From NCBI RefSeq assembly GCF_965138225.1, contig NZ_CBCSAX010000015.1: a stretch of 56,973 nt of DNA; one strand, 5' to 3'. The stretch is from Helicobacter_D ganmani (GTDB lineage Bacteria; Campylobacterota; Campylobacteria; Campylobacterales; Helicobacteraceae). Below are positions 1-6,909 of the stretch, piece by piece. A model generated the notes under the pieces. That model did no database searches. It was not told where the DNA came from and was given only the letters and a program-made list of their open reading frames with translations. A program made the position numbers and the translations under genes. Position 1 is the stretch's first letter. Each line of letters starts with the position of its first letter.

Positions 1-9
1 AAATCTCAT
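1..9 (-). CDS. First codons of a gene running off the left edge
   Basis: On the minus strand an ATG at 9 (ATG AGA TTT, M-R-F) is preceded by AAGGAATCTATA, a good ribosome binding site at normal spacing. Only three codons are inside the window, so the product cannot be named. It lies downstream of pyrF on the same strand but has its own promoter with a C11 tract (87-113), so it is probably a contingency gene. The start call rests only on the binding site and the promoter. Confidence 0.4.
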
Positions 10-86
10 TATAGATTCCTTGTGTTAAAATGATGCTTTTAAAGACTTTTAAAGTTTGTAAGTGTTTTTAAGAAAAAGCAAAAAGC

Positions 87-113
87 ATTATAGCAAATAA
101 ATGGGGGGGGGGG
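87..113 (-). promoter_or_regulatory. Promoter with C11 tract in the spacer/-35 region
   Basis: The minus strand has a perfect TATAAT at 92-87. Ten bases upstream of it lies a run of 11 C (103-113 as G on the plus strand). A -35 box at normal spacing would fall at about 110-115, inside the tract. The downstream ATG is at 9, giving a leader of about 70 bases. A homopolymer here is the arrangement known for promoter-strength phase variation in Helicobacter and other mucosal pathogens; that it acts so here is inference. Confidence 0.6.
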
Positions 114-131
114 CAATAGAAACTAGGAAAA

Positions 132-815
132 TTACATTTCTTTCAAAATTTGCTCTACTACTGCTTTTGGATTTTGTGTTTTATAAATTGGGCGTCCCAC
201 GACAATAAAATCACTTCGTGCGGTTTTTGCATCTTCTAAGGTTGCCACGCGTTTTTGGTCGCCACTATTCTCACCAAAGGGACGAATTGCAGGCGTAAGC
301 GTCAAAAAATCCGCGCCCACTTGCTCTTTGATGGTTTGGGATTCCGCACAAGAGCATACGACACCATTTAAGCCACATTCTTTTGCGGTTTTCGCAAACT
401 CTAGCACTTGGGTTTCCAATCCCGTATGGTAGATTTCAAAGAATCCCTTTTCATCAAAACTTGTAAGCGCAGTTACTGCCATTACTAGCGGAGGATTTGG
501 GACTGCCTTTAGCCTTTGCATAACCTCACGCATAGCTTCTTGACCACTGCTTGCGTGGATAGTTATCATACTGACTTTTAGCTTTGCAATCTCCTCTATG
601 CTATCGCCCATTGTATTGGGAATATCATAAAGCTTCAAATCCAAAAAAATGCGAAAAAGCGGGTTTATGGCTTTGATTTGCTCCAAAAACAAAGCACCAT
701 CACGTATGAAGCTACGCAAGCCGACTTTAACCCACAAATCCTTGTCTTTTAGCAATTCTAATAATGCCAAATTCTCCCCTGCACTAGGCAAATCTAGGGC
801 AACACAAAGTTTCAT
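132..815 (-). CDS. pyrF: Orotidine 5'-phosphate decarboxylase
   Basis: Catalyses the last step of UMP synthesis, decarboxylating OMP to UMP in the cytoplasm. The 227 residues are normal length for the family. The catalytic D-x-K-x-x-D signature is seen as LDLKLYDIPNT (Asp59, Lys61, Asp64), followed by TPAIRP and a C-terminal VVGRPIYK phosphate-binding segment. The ATG overlaps the nusB stop codon (TAATG), so translation is probably coupled to nusB. It is the last gene of the minus-strand kdsA-ribH-nusB-pyrF run; the same set lies together in H. pylori (HP0001-HP0005). Confidence 0.96.
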   Translation of the reverse strand: MKLCVALDLPSAGENLALLELLKDKDLWVKVGLRSFIRDGALFLEQIKAINPLFRIFLDLKLYDIPNTMGDSIEEIAKLKVSMITIHASSGQEAMREVMQRLKAVPNPPLVMAVTALTSFDEKGFFEIYHTGLETQVLEFAKTAKECGLNGVVCSCAESQTIKEQVGADFLTLTPAIRPFGENSGDQKRVATLEDAKTARSDFIVVGRPIYKTQNPKAVVEQILKEM

Positions 816-1567
816 TATTTATCCTTTGGTGTAAGATTTTTAAAATTTTTTTGGATTTTTTCTCCCGATTTCCCGCCTCGCTTTGTTTGAGCAGCTGCTA
901 AATCTTTTGTTTTGCTTGATTTAGAATCCCTAGATTCCGACTTTTTATCTTTGAAATGATGAGATTTTTTTGATTTTGCCTTAGTAGCTCTTGATGATTT
1001 TGTGTTTTTGAGGGTATTCACTTTAGGTTTTCCAAAAACTTTTCGGGGTTTTTGAATTGTTTTTTGTAAAGATTCTTTTGAAGTTTCATTTGCTTTTTGT
1101 CGCGCTTTTTCTTCCTCTTTAGAGATTTTTTGTTGTTCTAAAATTACTTGAATTTCCTTTAGTGAGAGTTTATAATTTTTAGCGATTCCATCTAACACGC
1201 CATTAATAAATTTAACCGATAATTCATAGCTAAAATTTTTGGCAATCTCTAATGCCTCATTAATCACAACCGCTTTATCTACCTTGCTAAAAACAATCTC
1301 ATATGCTCCTAGCCGCAAAATTGCGCGTTCTATATTGCCAATGCGCTCAAAATCCCAATCCTTTAGCTGATGTGTAATGCGCAAGTCCAAGGATTCCAAA
1401 TTTGCAATTACGCCAGAAAACAATTCTTGCGCAAAATTTTTTTGTGCATTTTTTATTTTGTGCTCCTCTAAGATTTCTTCTACAAACTTAGAGATTCCCT
1501 CATTCCCGCTATCATAAGCATACAAAAGCTGCACAACGACTTCACGCACTTGGCTTCTTGTTGCCAT
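815..1567 (-). CDS. nusB: Transcription antitermination factor NusB with long basic tail
   Basis: Residues 1 to about 135 form a normal NusB RNA-binding helical domain (start MATRSQVREVVVQLLYAYDSG; conserved NIERAILRLGAYEI, VINEALEIAK and FINGVLD segments). NusB works with NusE/S10 on boxA RNA in rRNA transcription. NusB is usually 130-150 residues, but this one runs to 250. Residues from about 136 to 250 are Lys/Ser/Arg-rich, low in complexity and probably disordered. The start abuts the ribH stop and the stop overlaps the pyrF start. The tail is in frame with no sign of a frameshift join and could add nonspecific RNA binding (inference). Confidence 0.92.
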   Translation of the reverse strand: MATRSQVREVVVQLLYAYDSGNEGISKFVEEILEEHKIKNAQKNFAQELFSGVIANLESLDLRITHQLKDWDFERIGNIERAILRLGAYEIVFSKVDKAVVINEALEIAKNFSYELSVKFINGVLDGIAKNYKLSLKEIQVILEQQKISKEEEKARQKANETSKESLQKTIQKPRKVFGKPKVNTLKNTKSSRATKAKSKKSHHFKDKKSESRDSKSSKTKDLAAAQTKRGGKSGEKIQKNFKNLTPKDK

Positions 1568-2038
1568 TTATGCTCCAATCTTACGATAAAGATTAATGAG
1601 TTCAATCAAACCTGCCATAGATTCAAAACCTTTGTTGCCTGCTTTTGTGCCTGCGCGCTCAATGGCTTGTTCAATAGAATCAGTTGTGAGCACACCAAAG
1701 GTTACCGCTGCACCATAACGAATCGTAACATTTGCGATTCCTTTTGTCGCTTCTGCGCTCACATAATCAAAATGCGGTGTCGCACCACGTATAATTGCGC
1801 CCAAGCAGCAAACGCCATCATAATCTCCTTGTGCAAGGACTTTTTCTAGCGCAAAAGGAATCTCAAAAGCTCCCGGCACTAAAATATGTGTGAGATTTTC
1901 CTCTCTGCCTCCGTGACGCAAAAAGCAATCCTTTGCTCCCTCTACCAATCTGTCTGTAATCAGATGATTAAAACGACTAGAAATAATTGCGATTTTCTCA
2001 TCGCCTAGAAGCGACAAATTTCCCTCAATGATTTGCAT
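1568..2038 (-). CDS. ribH: 6,7-dimethyl-8-ribityllumazine synthase
   Basis: Penultimate riboflavin enzyme: condenses the ribityl pyrimidine with 3,4-dihydroxy-2-butanone 4-phosphate. Family motifs are clear: SRFNHLITDRLVEGA near the N-terminus, VPGAFEIPFALEK, GAIIRGATPHFDYV and a C-terminal NKGFE. The start is ATG at 2038 (MQIIEGNL), with AAGGAA placed directly upstream; the frame can be extended to a TTG at 2053 but that codon lies upstream of the binding site. The start overlaps the kdsA 3' end by 14 bases and the stop abuts the nusB start. Its substrate comes from RibB activity, encoded by ribBA at 5300-6334. Confidence 0.96.
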   Translation of the reverse strand: MQIIEGNLSLLGDEKIAIISSRFNHLITDRLVEGAKDCFLRHGGREENLTHILVPGAFEIPFALEKVLAQGDYDGVCCLGAIIRGATPHFDYVSAEATKGIANVTIRYGAAVTFGVLTTDSIEQAIERAGTKAGNKGFESMAGLIELINLYRKIGA

Positions 2039-2861
2039 AATTTTCCTTTGCAATAAGATGTTGAATTTCTAAAATCTGCTCTACTAATTCTAAAAGTATC
2101 TTGGGAGTGAGCATATTTGGACCATCACTTAGCGCAATTTTTGGATTAATATGCGTTTCGGCGAACAATCCATCTATTCCCACAGCTGCCGCAGCACGCG
2201 CAAGTAGAGGAGCATAACGACTATCTCCCCCACTTTTTCCATTTAAACCACCGGGCATTTGCACCGCGTGTGTTGCATCAAAAATCACAGGAGCAAACTC
2301 ACGCATAATCGCTAGAGAGCGCATATCCACAACTAAATTTCCATATCCAAAACTGCTTCCGCGTTCTGTCAAACAGACTTTATATTTCAAAGAATTTTCA
2401 AGATTCGCTTCCTCTACCGCTTCGTTTTGCACCTTTGCACGAATCTTAAGAGCCTTAAGCACAGAATATTTCATATCACTAGGATTCATAAACTGCCCTT
2501 TTTTAATATTCACGATTGCATTTGTTTGTGCCGCAGCAACAATCAAATCTGTCTGCCGACACAAAAAGGCTGGAATTTGCAGAATATCTACAACTTTTGC
2601 CGCGGGTGCTACTTGGGCAGTCTCATGAATATCTGTTAGCAACCGATAACCAAACTTTGCCTTGATTTTTGCTAGCGATTCTAAACCTTTTTCAAGTCCG
2701 GGTCCGCGATAAGATTCCAAACTTGTTCTATTTGCTTTGTCAAAACTTGCCTTGAAATAGAAATCAACTTTTTTATTTTGCGAAAGTGGCTTAAGCGATT
2801 CTGCAATCTCCTCTAATATCTCATCATTCTCTATGACACAAGGTCCTGCAATAATAATCAT
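2025..2861 (-). CDS. kdsA: 3-deoxy-8-phosphooctulonate (KDO-8-P) synthase
   Basis: Condenses PEP with arabinose 5-phosphate, feeding KDO to the lipopolysaccharide inner core. At 278 residues it has the usual length. Visible motifs: AGPCVIEN (residues 5-12, including the Cys8 found in metal-dependent forms), FKASFDKANRTS, YRGPGLEKGL, TERGSSFGYGNL and FDATHAVQMPGG. It starts 2 bases downstream of the carbonic anhydrase gene and overlaps ribH by 14 bases, so the block is probably one transcript. Confidence 0.97.
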   Translation of the reverse strand: MIIIAGPCVIENDEILEEIAESLKPLSQNKKVDFYFKASFDKANRTSLESYRGPGLEKGLESLAKIKAKFGYRLLTDIHETAQVAPAAKVVDILQIPAFLCRQTDLIVAAAQTNAIVNIKKGQFMNPSDMKYSVLKALKIRAKVQNEAVEEANLENSLKYKVCLTERGSSFGYGNLVVDMRSLAIMREFAPVIFDATHAVQMPGGLNGKSGGDSRYAPLLARAAAAVGIDGLFAETHINPKIALSDGPNMLTPKILLELVEQILEIQHLIAKENYANH

Positions 2862-2863
2862 TT

Positions 2864-3571
2864 CTATCCTTTCAGTAAATTAAATTCGTGTCGTTTAAAG
2901 TCGTAATTATACACCTCCCCACTCTCTATAATGTAATGCCAACCATAAAGATTTAAGGTGCGCGCAAGATATTTTTCTTTCACTTTTGGATAAGTAAAGA
3001 GATTCACAATCTGCCGCTCAATATTGATTTGCTCCGTCAAAAAGCTACGCATAGCCTTTGTTTTTGGGTTAAGCGAAAGCACTTGTTTTTTTACAGGCTC
3101 AATTAGTTTTAACCAATTTTTAACATTGGGCATATTGAAAAAATGCTCCTCCTCATAAAGTGCCGCGCAACCTCCACAATGCGAATGCCCGCAAATAATG
3201 ATATTTTCTACTTTTAATTCCTCTAACGCATATTCAATTGCGGAAGTTGTCGCTAGATATTCCTCTGCTTCACGATAAGGAGGAACAATATTCGCAATAT
3301 TGCGCACGACAAAAAGCTCACCGGGCAAGGTATTTGTAATCAAATTTGGCACGACACGAGAATCCGCGCAACCTACAAAAAGCGTGTGAGGATTCTGCCC
3401 TTCTTTGAGATTCTCAAACAATTCTTTATAGGTTAAAAAATTTTCTTCTTTAAACTTAATGACTCCCTCAAACAGCAAATCAATTGTATTAGGTGCATTA
3501 GAGATAGGTTTGGAATCTGCATTTTCGGGCGTTGCAGTTTCTCGTCCTGTCGGATTCTTTTTAGACATCAT
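2864..3571 (-). CDS. Beta-class carbonic anhydrase
   Basis: Interconverts CO2 and bicarbonate. Zinc ligands of the beta class are visible: Cys68 in GCADSR (with the Asp70-Arg72 dyad) and the H-x-x-C pair His129/Cys132 in CGHSHCGGC. The length of 235 residues fits. The first 30 or so residues are polar and may be a flexible extension. Two tandem ATGs follow AAGGAT; the second (3568) has slightly better spacing. H. pylori has a cytoplasmic beta enzyme (HP0004) at the matching place beside kdsA. No signal peptide is seen, so a cytoplasmic location is expected. Confidence 0.93.
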   Translation of the reverse strand: MMSKKNPTGRETATPENADSKPISNAPNTIDLLFEGVIKFKEENFLTYKELFENLKEGQNPHTLFVGCADSRVVPNLITNTLPGELFVVRNIANIVPPYREAEEYLATTSAIEYALEELKVENIIICGHSHCGGCAALYEEEHFFNMPNVKNWLKLIEPVKKQVLSLNPKTKAMRSFLTEQINIERQIVNLFTYPKVKEKYLARTLNLYGWHYIIESGEVYNYDFKRHEFNLLKG

Positions 3572-3590
3572 TTATCCTTAATCAAATGGC

Positions 3591-4364
3591 TTAAGGGGCA
3601 ACTTTGGTAAGACTTTCCATTGCGGCAGATAAATCTTCACCCACACTATACACATACAAATCTACGCGTCTATTTTTGGCACGCAAGGAGGGGATTTCAT
3701 TATTGGCAATCGGAGAAAATTCTCCCTCGCCTCCACCCAATACACGCGTTTTTGCCACACCCTGCATAAGAATAAGGTCTGCAACATTCACACCGCGTGC
3801 AATAGATAATTCTAAATTATCCTCAAAAACGGAATCCTCTTGCAAAGGAATGTTATCAGTATGTCCTATGGCTTTAATCAACACAGCATTAGGAAGTTTA
3901 GCAAACTCCATTGAAAGCCGTTTAACGAGTGCAATTCCACTTGAATTTGTCAAAACCGCACTCCCACTCTCAAAAAGTAATTCATCTGGGATTCTAATAA
4001 TAACACCTTTTTCTGCTTCCTCTAATTCTACAGAAGGTCCATTAGAGATGCGATTGACTTCGTTGTAATCTGTAATGAGGCTTGCAAAAATATTTACCAC
4101 ATTGTCCATCTCTACTTCTGTTTCCATAGGTGTGGCTTTTATTGGCGCAGGAGGGTTGATTTGTGTTTGTGAGCCTTTCTCAAGTACCGCCAAAGAGCCT
4201 TCCAAAGAGCCAATGGCTAATGCGATTCTTTGCGTATCAAAAGTTGCCATTGAAAGCAACAAAATAAAAAAAGTTAGAATCAAAGTAACCATATCCCCAT
4301 AAGTCCCAAGCCATAATGGAACACCTTGAGGACAATCGCAAGCGGGGCATTTATTTTTTGCCAA
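3591..4364 (-). CDS. motB: MotB/PomB-type flagellar stator protein
   Basis: One N-terminal membrane segment (about residues 22-40) carries the ion-binding aspartate (Asp24 in TYGDMVTL). Residues 125-250 form an OmpA/MotB peptidoglycan-binding domain (ELLFESGSAVL, IGHTDNIPL, ELSIARGVNV, NRRVDLYVY). The start, with CPACDCPQGVPLWLGTYGDM, resembles the sodium-type PomB layout more than the H. pylori MotB I recall; that is my reading only. No motA/pomA partner lies beside it: upstream is the divergent dedA. It may be a second stator unit or another OmpA-like wall anchor. The start follows a run of G/A-rich bases and the 45-base leader has a clear TATAAT. Confidence 0.8.
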   Translation of the reverse strand: MAKNKCPACDCPQGVPLWLGTYGDMVTLILTFFILLLSMATFDTQRIALAIGSLEGSLAVLEKGSQTQINPPAPIKATPMETEVEMDNVVNIFASLITDYNEVNRISNGPSVELEEAEKGVIIRIPDELLFESGSAVLTNSSGIALVKRLSMEFAKLPNAVLIKAIGHTDNIPLQEDSVFEDNLELSIARGVNVADLILMQGVAKTRVLGGGEGEFSPIANNEIPSLRAKNRRVDLYVYSVGEDLSAAMESLTKVAP

Positions 4365-4408
4365 ATTTTTCCCTTTTTAAGATTCTAATATTTTAGTTAA
4401 ATTTCTAG

Positions 4409-4414
4409 ATTATA
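4409..4414 (-). promoter_or_regulatory. -10 box for motB-like gene
   Basis: TATAAT on the minus strand, preceded by GC, lies 45 bases before the motB-type ATG. No clear -35 box is seen, which is usual for Helicobacter sigma-80 promoters. Confidence 0.6.
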
Positions 4415-4427
4415 GCTTTATTTTAGT

Positions 4428-4433
4428 TATAAT
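4428..4433 (+). promoter_or_regulatory. -10 box for dedA
   Basis: TATAAT on the plus strand, 32 bases before the TTG start of dedA. It sits 13 bases from the opposing motB -10 box, so the two promoters are divergent and nearly face to face. Confidence 0.6.
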
Positions 4434-4465
4434 CTTATTTAATTTTTAAATTTTGTGAGGAAATT

Positions 4466-5062
4466 TTGCAATCTCTTGTTGATTTTTTAGTAGTATCTAT
4501 CCATACTTTTGGATATTTTGGAATCTTTTTTTTAATGTTTTTAGAAAGCAGTTTTATTCCCTTCCCAAGTGAAGTCGTGATGATACCTGCAGGATATTTG
4601 GCTCATTTGGGGCAGATGAATCTCTTTATCGCGATTCTTTGCGGTGTCTTAGGCTCACTCGCAGGCGCATTACTCAACTATTACTTGGCACTTTTTTTGG
4701 GGCGTGAGATTCTAATCAAATTTGGCAAATATGTATTTTTTGATGAAAAAACAATGATAAAAATGGAAAATTTCTTTGCCAAACACGGGCATATTTCTAC
4801 CTTTAGCGGGCGTTTGATTCCTGTTGTGAGGCAATATATTTCACTTCCTGCAGGCTTAGGTAGAATGCCACTAGCTCTTTTTTGTCTTTATACTTCCTTG
4901 GGTGCTGGAATCTGGGTTAGCATTCTAACCACGCTTGGTTATTTTTTGGGACAAAATGAAGCACTTTTGAAAGAATATCTGCATTGGATTACCTTTGGAC
5001 TTGCCCTCTTTGTCCTGTTTAGCGTTGGCTTGTATGTTGCTTTGCAACTTCGCAAGAAATAA
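4466..5062 (+). CDS. DedA family integral membrane protein
   Basis: DedA proteins are polytopic inner-membrane proteins now linked to recycling of polyprenyl phosphate and other lipid carriers. Motifs seen: FLESSFIPFPSEVVMIPAG (residues about 26-44), FSGRLIPVVRQYISLPAGLGRM (the conserved F-x-R-x-x-P region) and hydrophobic segments at both ends. The length of 198 residues is typical. The start is TTG (MQSLVDFL), preceded by GTGAGG at good spacing. It is a single gene with its own -10 box and no co-directional partner before the repeat element at 5067. The substrate cannot be told from sequence. Confidence 0.9.
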   Translation: MQSLVDFLVVSIHTFGYFGIFFLMFLESSFIPFPSEVVMIPAGYLAHLGQMNLFIAILCGVLGSLAGALLNYYLALFLGREILIKFGKYVFFDEKTMIKMENFFAKHGHISTFSGRLIPVVRQYISLPAGLGRMPLALFCLYTSLGAGIWVSILTTLGYFLGQNEALLKEYLHWITFGLALFVLFSVGLYVALQLRKK

Positions 5063-5066
5063 CACT

Positions 5067-5213
5067 ACTGCATCATTGCGGTTTCTACCTCGTTCTTGCG
5101 AGGGCTTTGCCTGAAGTAATTCATAATTTTGCACAGAGTAAATTCTCAAAGGCGAGATTCTTTCATTTGGATTGCTTTGCTCTCACTTTGTTCGTTCCTT
5201 GCAATGATGCAGT
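5067..5213. repeat. MITE-like element with 13-bp inverted ends
   Basis: ACTGCATCATTGC at 5067-5079 is the exact reverse complement of 5201-5213, enclosing about 120 bases with no gene. The interior has further short palindromes such as CCTCG-TTCTT-GCGAGG. The ends share CATTGCG/GCAATGA with the element at 40506-40638 and with the sequence at about 56770. It lies between the convergent ends of dedA and ribBA and may also act as a terminator. No transposase is present. Confidence 0.6.
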
Positions 5214-5299
5214 GGGGAAATTGCCCTCATAAACTTTTGCGCATTATTGCTCACTTTGGCTCAAATCTTCTCTTGCGCACTTTAGGCTTTAGAGAGTTA

Positions 5300-6334
5300 T
5301 TACACCTCTACTCTCTCCAAGATTCTAAGGTTAAATCCGCTTAATGCACAATATTCGGATTCATCTACTTGTGAGACACTTAAGAGCCTAAAATCCCGAA
5401 TCTCTAGTGATTTTAAAATCTGCGCCCCAATTCCTAATCCCTTGATGTCCTTACCATCACAAGTTTTCAAAAAAACCAAATATCCCCCCTCTTGTTTTAA
5501 TTGCTCAATTGCTTGAATTAATCCATTAAATGTATTTTCATTCTCTAAAAGCTCCAAATCCTCTTTAACAATGTGGAATTTCACAAGAGGAGTTTGCGAC
5601 TTGCCAAACACAAAGGCTGTATGGATTCTGCTCAAATGGTCTTGAAATTGGATTTTCTCCACTTCTGCACCCAAAAACTTACCCTTTCCACGATAGATTG
5701 GCTTAATGAGCTGCTCAAACTGCAAGCGATACTCAATCAAATCCGAAACATAAAGAATCTTTAAGCGGTGTTTTTGTGCAAATTCACTCAAAAATTTATC
5801 CCCTCTTCTTGCCATTAGCCCATCTTCTCGCATAATTTCACAAATCACACTCACAGGTTTAAGCCCTGCAAGCTGGCAAATATCAATGCTCGCCTCTGTA
5901 TGTCCTGTGCGCTCTAGCACACCTCCCTCTTTGGCAATCAATGGAAAAATATGTCCGGGTCGCACAAAATCTTCAGGTTTTGTGTTAGATTTACACATTA
6001 GGCTAATCGTTAAATCTCGCTCATACGCAGAGATTCCTGTTTTAGCTTCTTTAGCGTCAATAGAAACCGTGAAAGCTGTTTCGTGATTGGAACTATTTTG
6101 AATAACCATTGGGGGCAAATCAAGTTTATTTGCAATCTCTTTGGTAATAGAAACACAAATCAACCCGCGTGCCTCTTGTGCCATAAAATTGATTTTTTCG
6201 GGTGTGCTAAAGATTCCAGCCATTACCAAATCGCCCTCATTTTCTCTATCCTCATCGTCCATAATAATAACCATTTCTCCATTTTTAATCGCCTTAATCG
6301 CCTCTTCCACGCGCAAAAATGCTTCATTTTGCAT
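5300..6334 (-). CDS. ribBA: Bifunctional-type RibBA: DHBP synthase with degenerate GTP cyclohydrolase II domain
   Basis: Residues 1 to about 205 are 3,4-dihydroxy-2-butanone 4-phosphate synthase: DDEDRENEGDLV (26-37), RPGHIFPL, RTGHTEASIDI and REDGLMARRGD are intact, so this half should make the four-carbon unit for riboflavin. The C-terminal half (about 206-344) lines up with GTP cyclohydrolase II but lacks the zinc-binding C-x2-GD-x-x-x-S-x-x-C-x-C signature and has FGKSQTPLVKFHIV in its place. H. pylori RibBA is also described as degenerate, with a separate RibA. Cyclohydrolase activity is therefore unlikely. The ATG follows AAGGTTAAGAA. Confidence 0.93.
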   Translation of the reverse strand: MQNEAFLRVEEAIKAIKNGEMVIIMDDEDRENEGDLVMAGIFSTPEKINFMAQEARGLICVSITKEIANKLDLPPMVIQNSSNHETAFTVSIDAKEAKTGISAYERDLTISLMCKSNTKPEDFVRPGHIFPLIAKEGGVLERTGHTEASIDICQLAGLKPVSVICEIMREDGLMARRGDKFLSEFAQKHRLKILYVSDLIEYRLQFEQLIKPIYRGKGKFLGAEVEKIQFQDHLSRIHTAFVFGKSQTPLVKFHIVKEDLELLENENTFNGLIQAIEQLKQEGGYLVFLKTCDGKDIKGLGIGAQILKSLEIRDFRLLSVSQVDESEYCALSGFNLRILERVEV

Positions 6335-6397
6335 TTCTTAACCTTTTGTATTTTTTCTAAAGTATATCACAAACTTATCAAAAAGATATTTAATATA

Positions 6398-6426
6398 TTG
6401 ACAAATAAAAACAATAAAGATATAAT
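6398..6426 (+). promoter_or_regulatory. Consensus promoter for the tRNA-Gln/tRNA-fMet unit
   Basis: TTGACA at 6398-6403 and TATAAT at 6421-6426 are separated by exactly 17 bases: a perfect vegetative promoter, rare in an AT-rich Helicobacter. Transcription should start at about 6433, just before the tRNA at 6439. Confidence 0.9.
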
Positions 6427-6438
6427 TTCGCTTTTTAT

Positions 6439-6513
6439 TGGGGTATCGCCAAGCGGTAAGGCAGTTGGTTTTGGTCCAACCATTCCGAGGTTCGAATCCT
6501 TGTACCCCAGCCA
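6439..6513 (+). tRNA. tRNA-Gln (TTG anticodon)
   Basis: A 75-base cloverleaf with encoded CCA. The acceptor stem TGGGGTA pairs with TACCCCA, the anticodon stem GTTGG/CCAAC encloses loop TTTTGGT with anticodon TTG, and the T-arm has GTTCGAATC. In Helicobacter this tRNA is charged with glutamate and amidated by GatCAB; gatA is also in this window. Confidence 0.95.
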
Positions 6514-6560
6514 CTTATTCTCAAATTTCATAACATTTATAATCTTTTTATAAATTTTAT

Positions 6561-6637
<77 letters not shown>

Positions 6638-6909
6638 AATCTTTCTATAATTCTATCATTTTGTTTCATACAATATTCACACTTTGGACTTTAAAATAAA
6701 ATCTTAAATGTTGTAAAACTTCAGGGATTTGTGGGATTATGGGATACTTCGGCTTTTGCCTCGCAACGACTGCGTGGGATTCGTTCTTGTAAGAATCACT
6801 TACGATTCATAGCGCACATTGTAGCAACAATTATGCAAGCTTGGGTGAGTCGCTAACACAACGTACCCGCTGCTTGCAAATTCACAACTTTAAATTTCAA
6901 AAAGTAAAA
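6638..6909. other. Intergenic region with decayed repeat
   Basis: No coding sequence is supported. The middle (about 6740-6840) contains GATTCGTTCTTGTAAGAATC and CTCGCAACGA motifs resembling the interior of the element at 5067-5213, so it looks like a worn copy of the same intergenic repeat family. No clear terminator for the tRNA unit is visible. Confidence 0.35.

Noticed and set aside
4925..5344. Small frames across the gap after dedA
   Set aside because: They run through the inverted-repeat element or gene ends and have no start signals or recognisable sequence.
6335..6438. FMN riboswitch in front of ribBA
   Set aside because: The leader is only a few tens of bases and has none of the conserved FMN-element helices.
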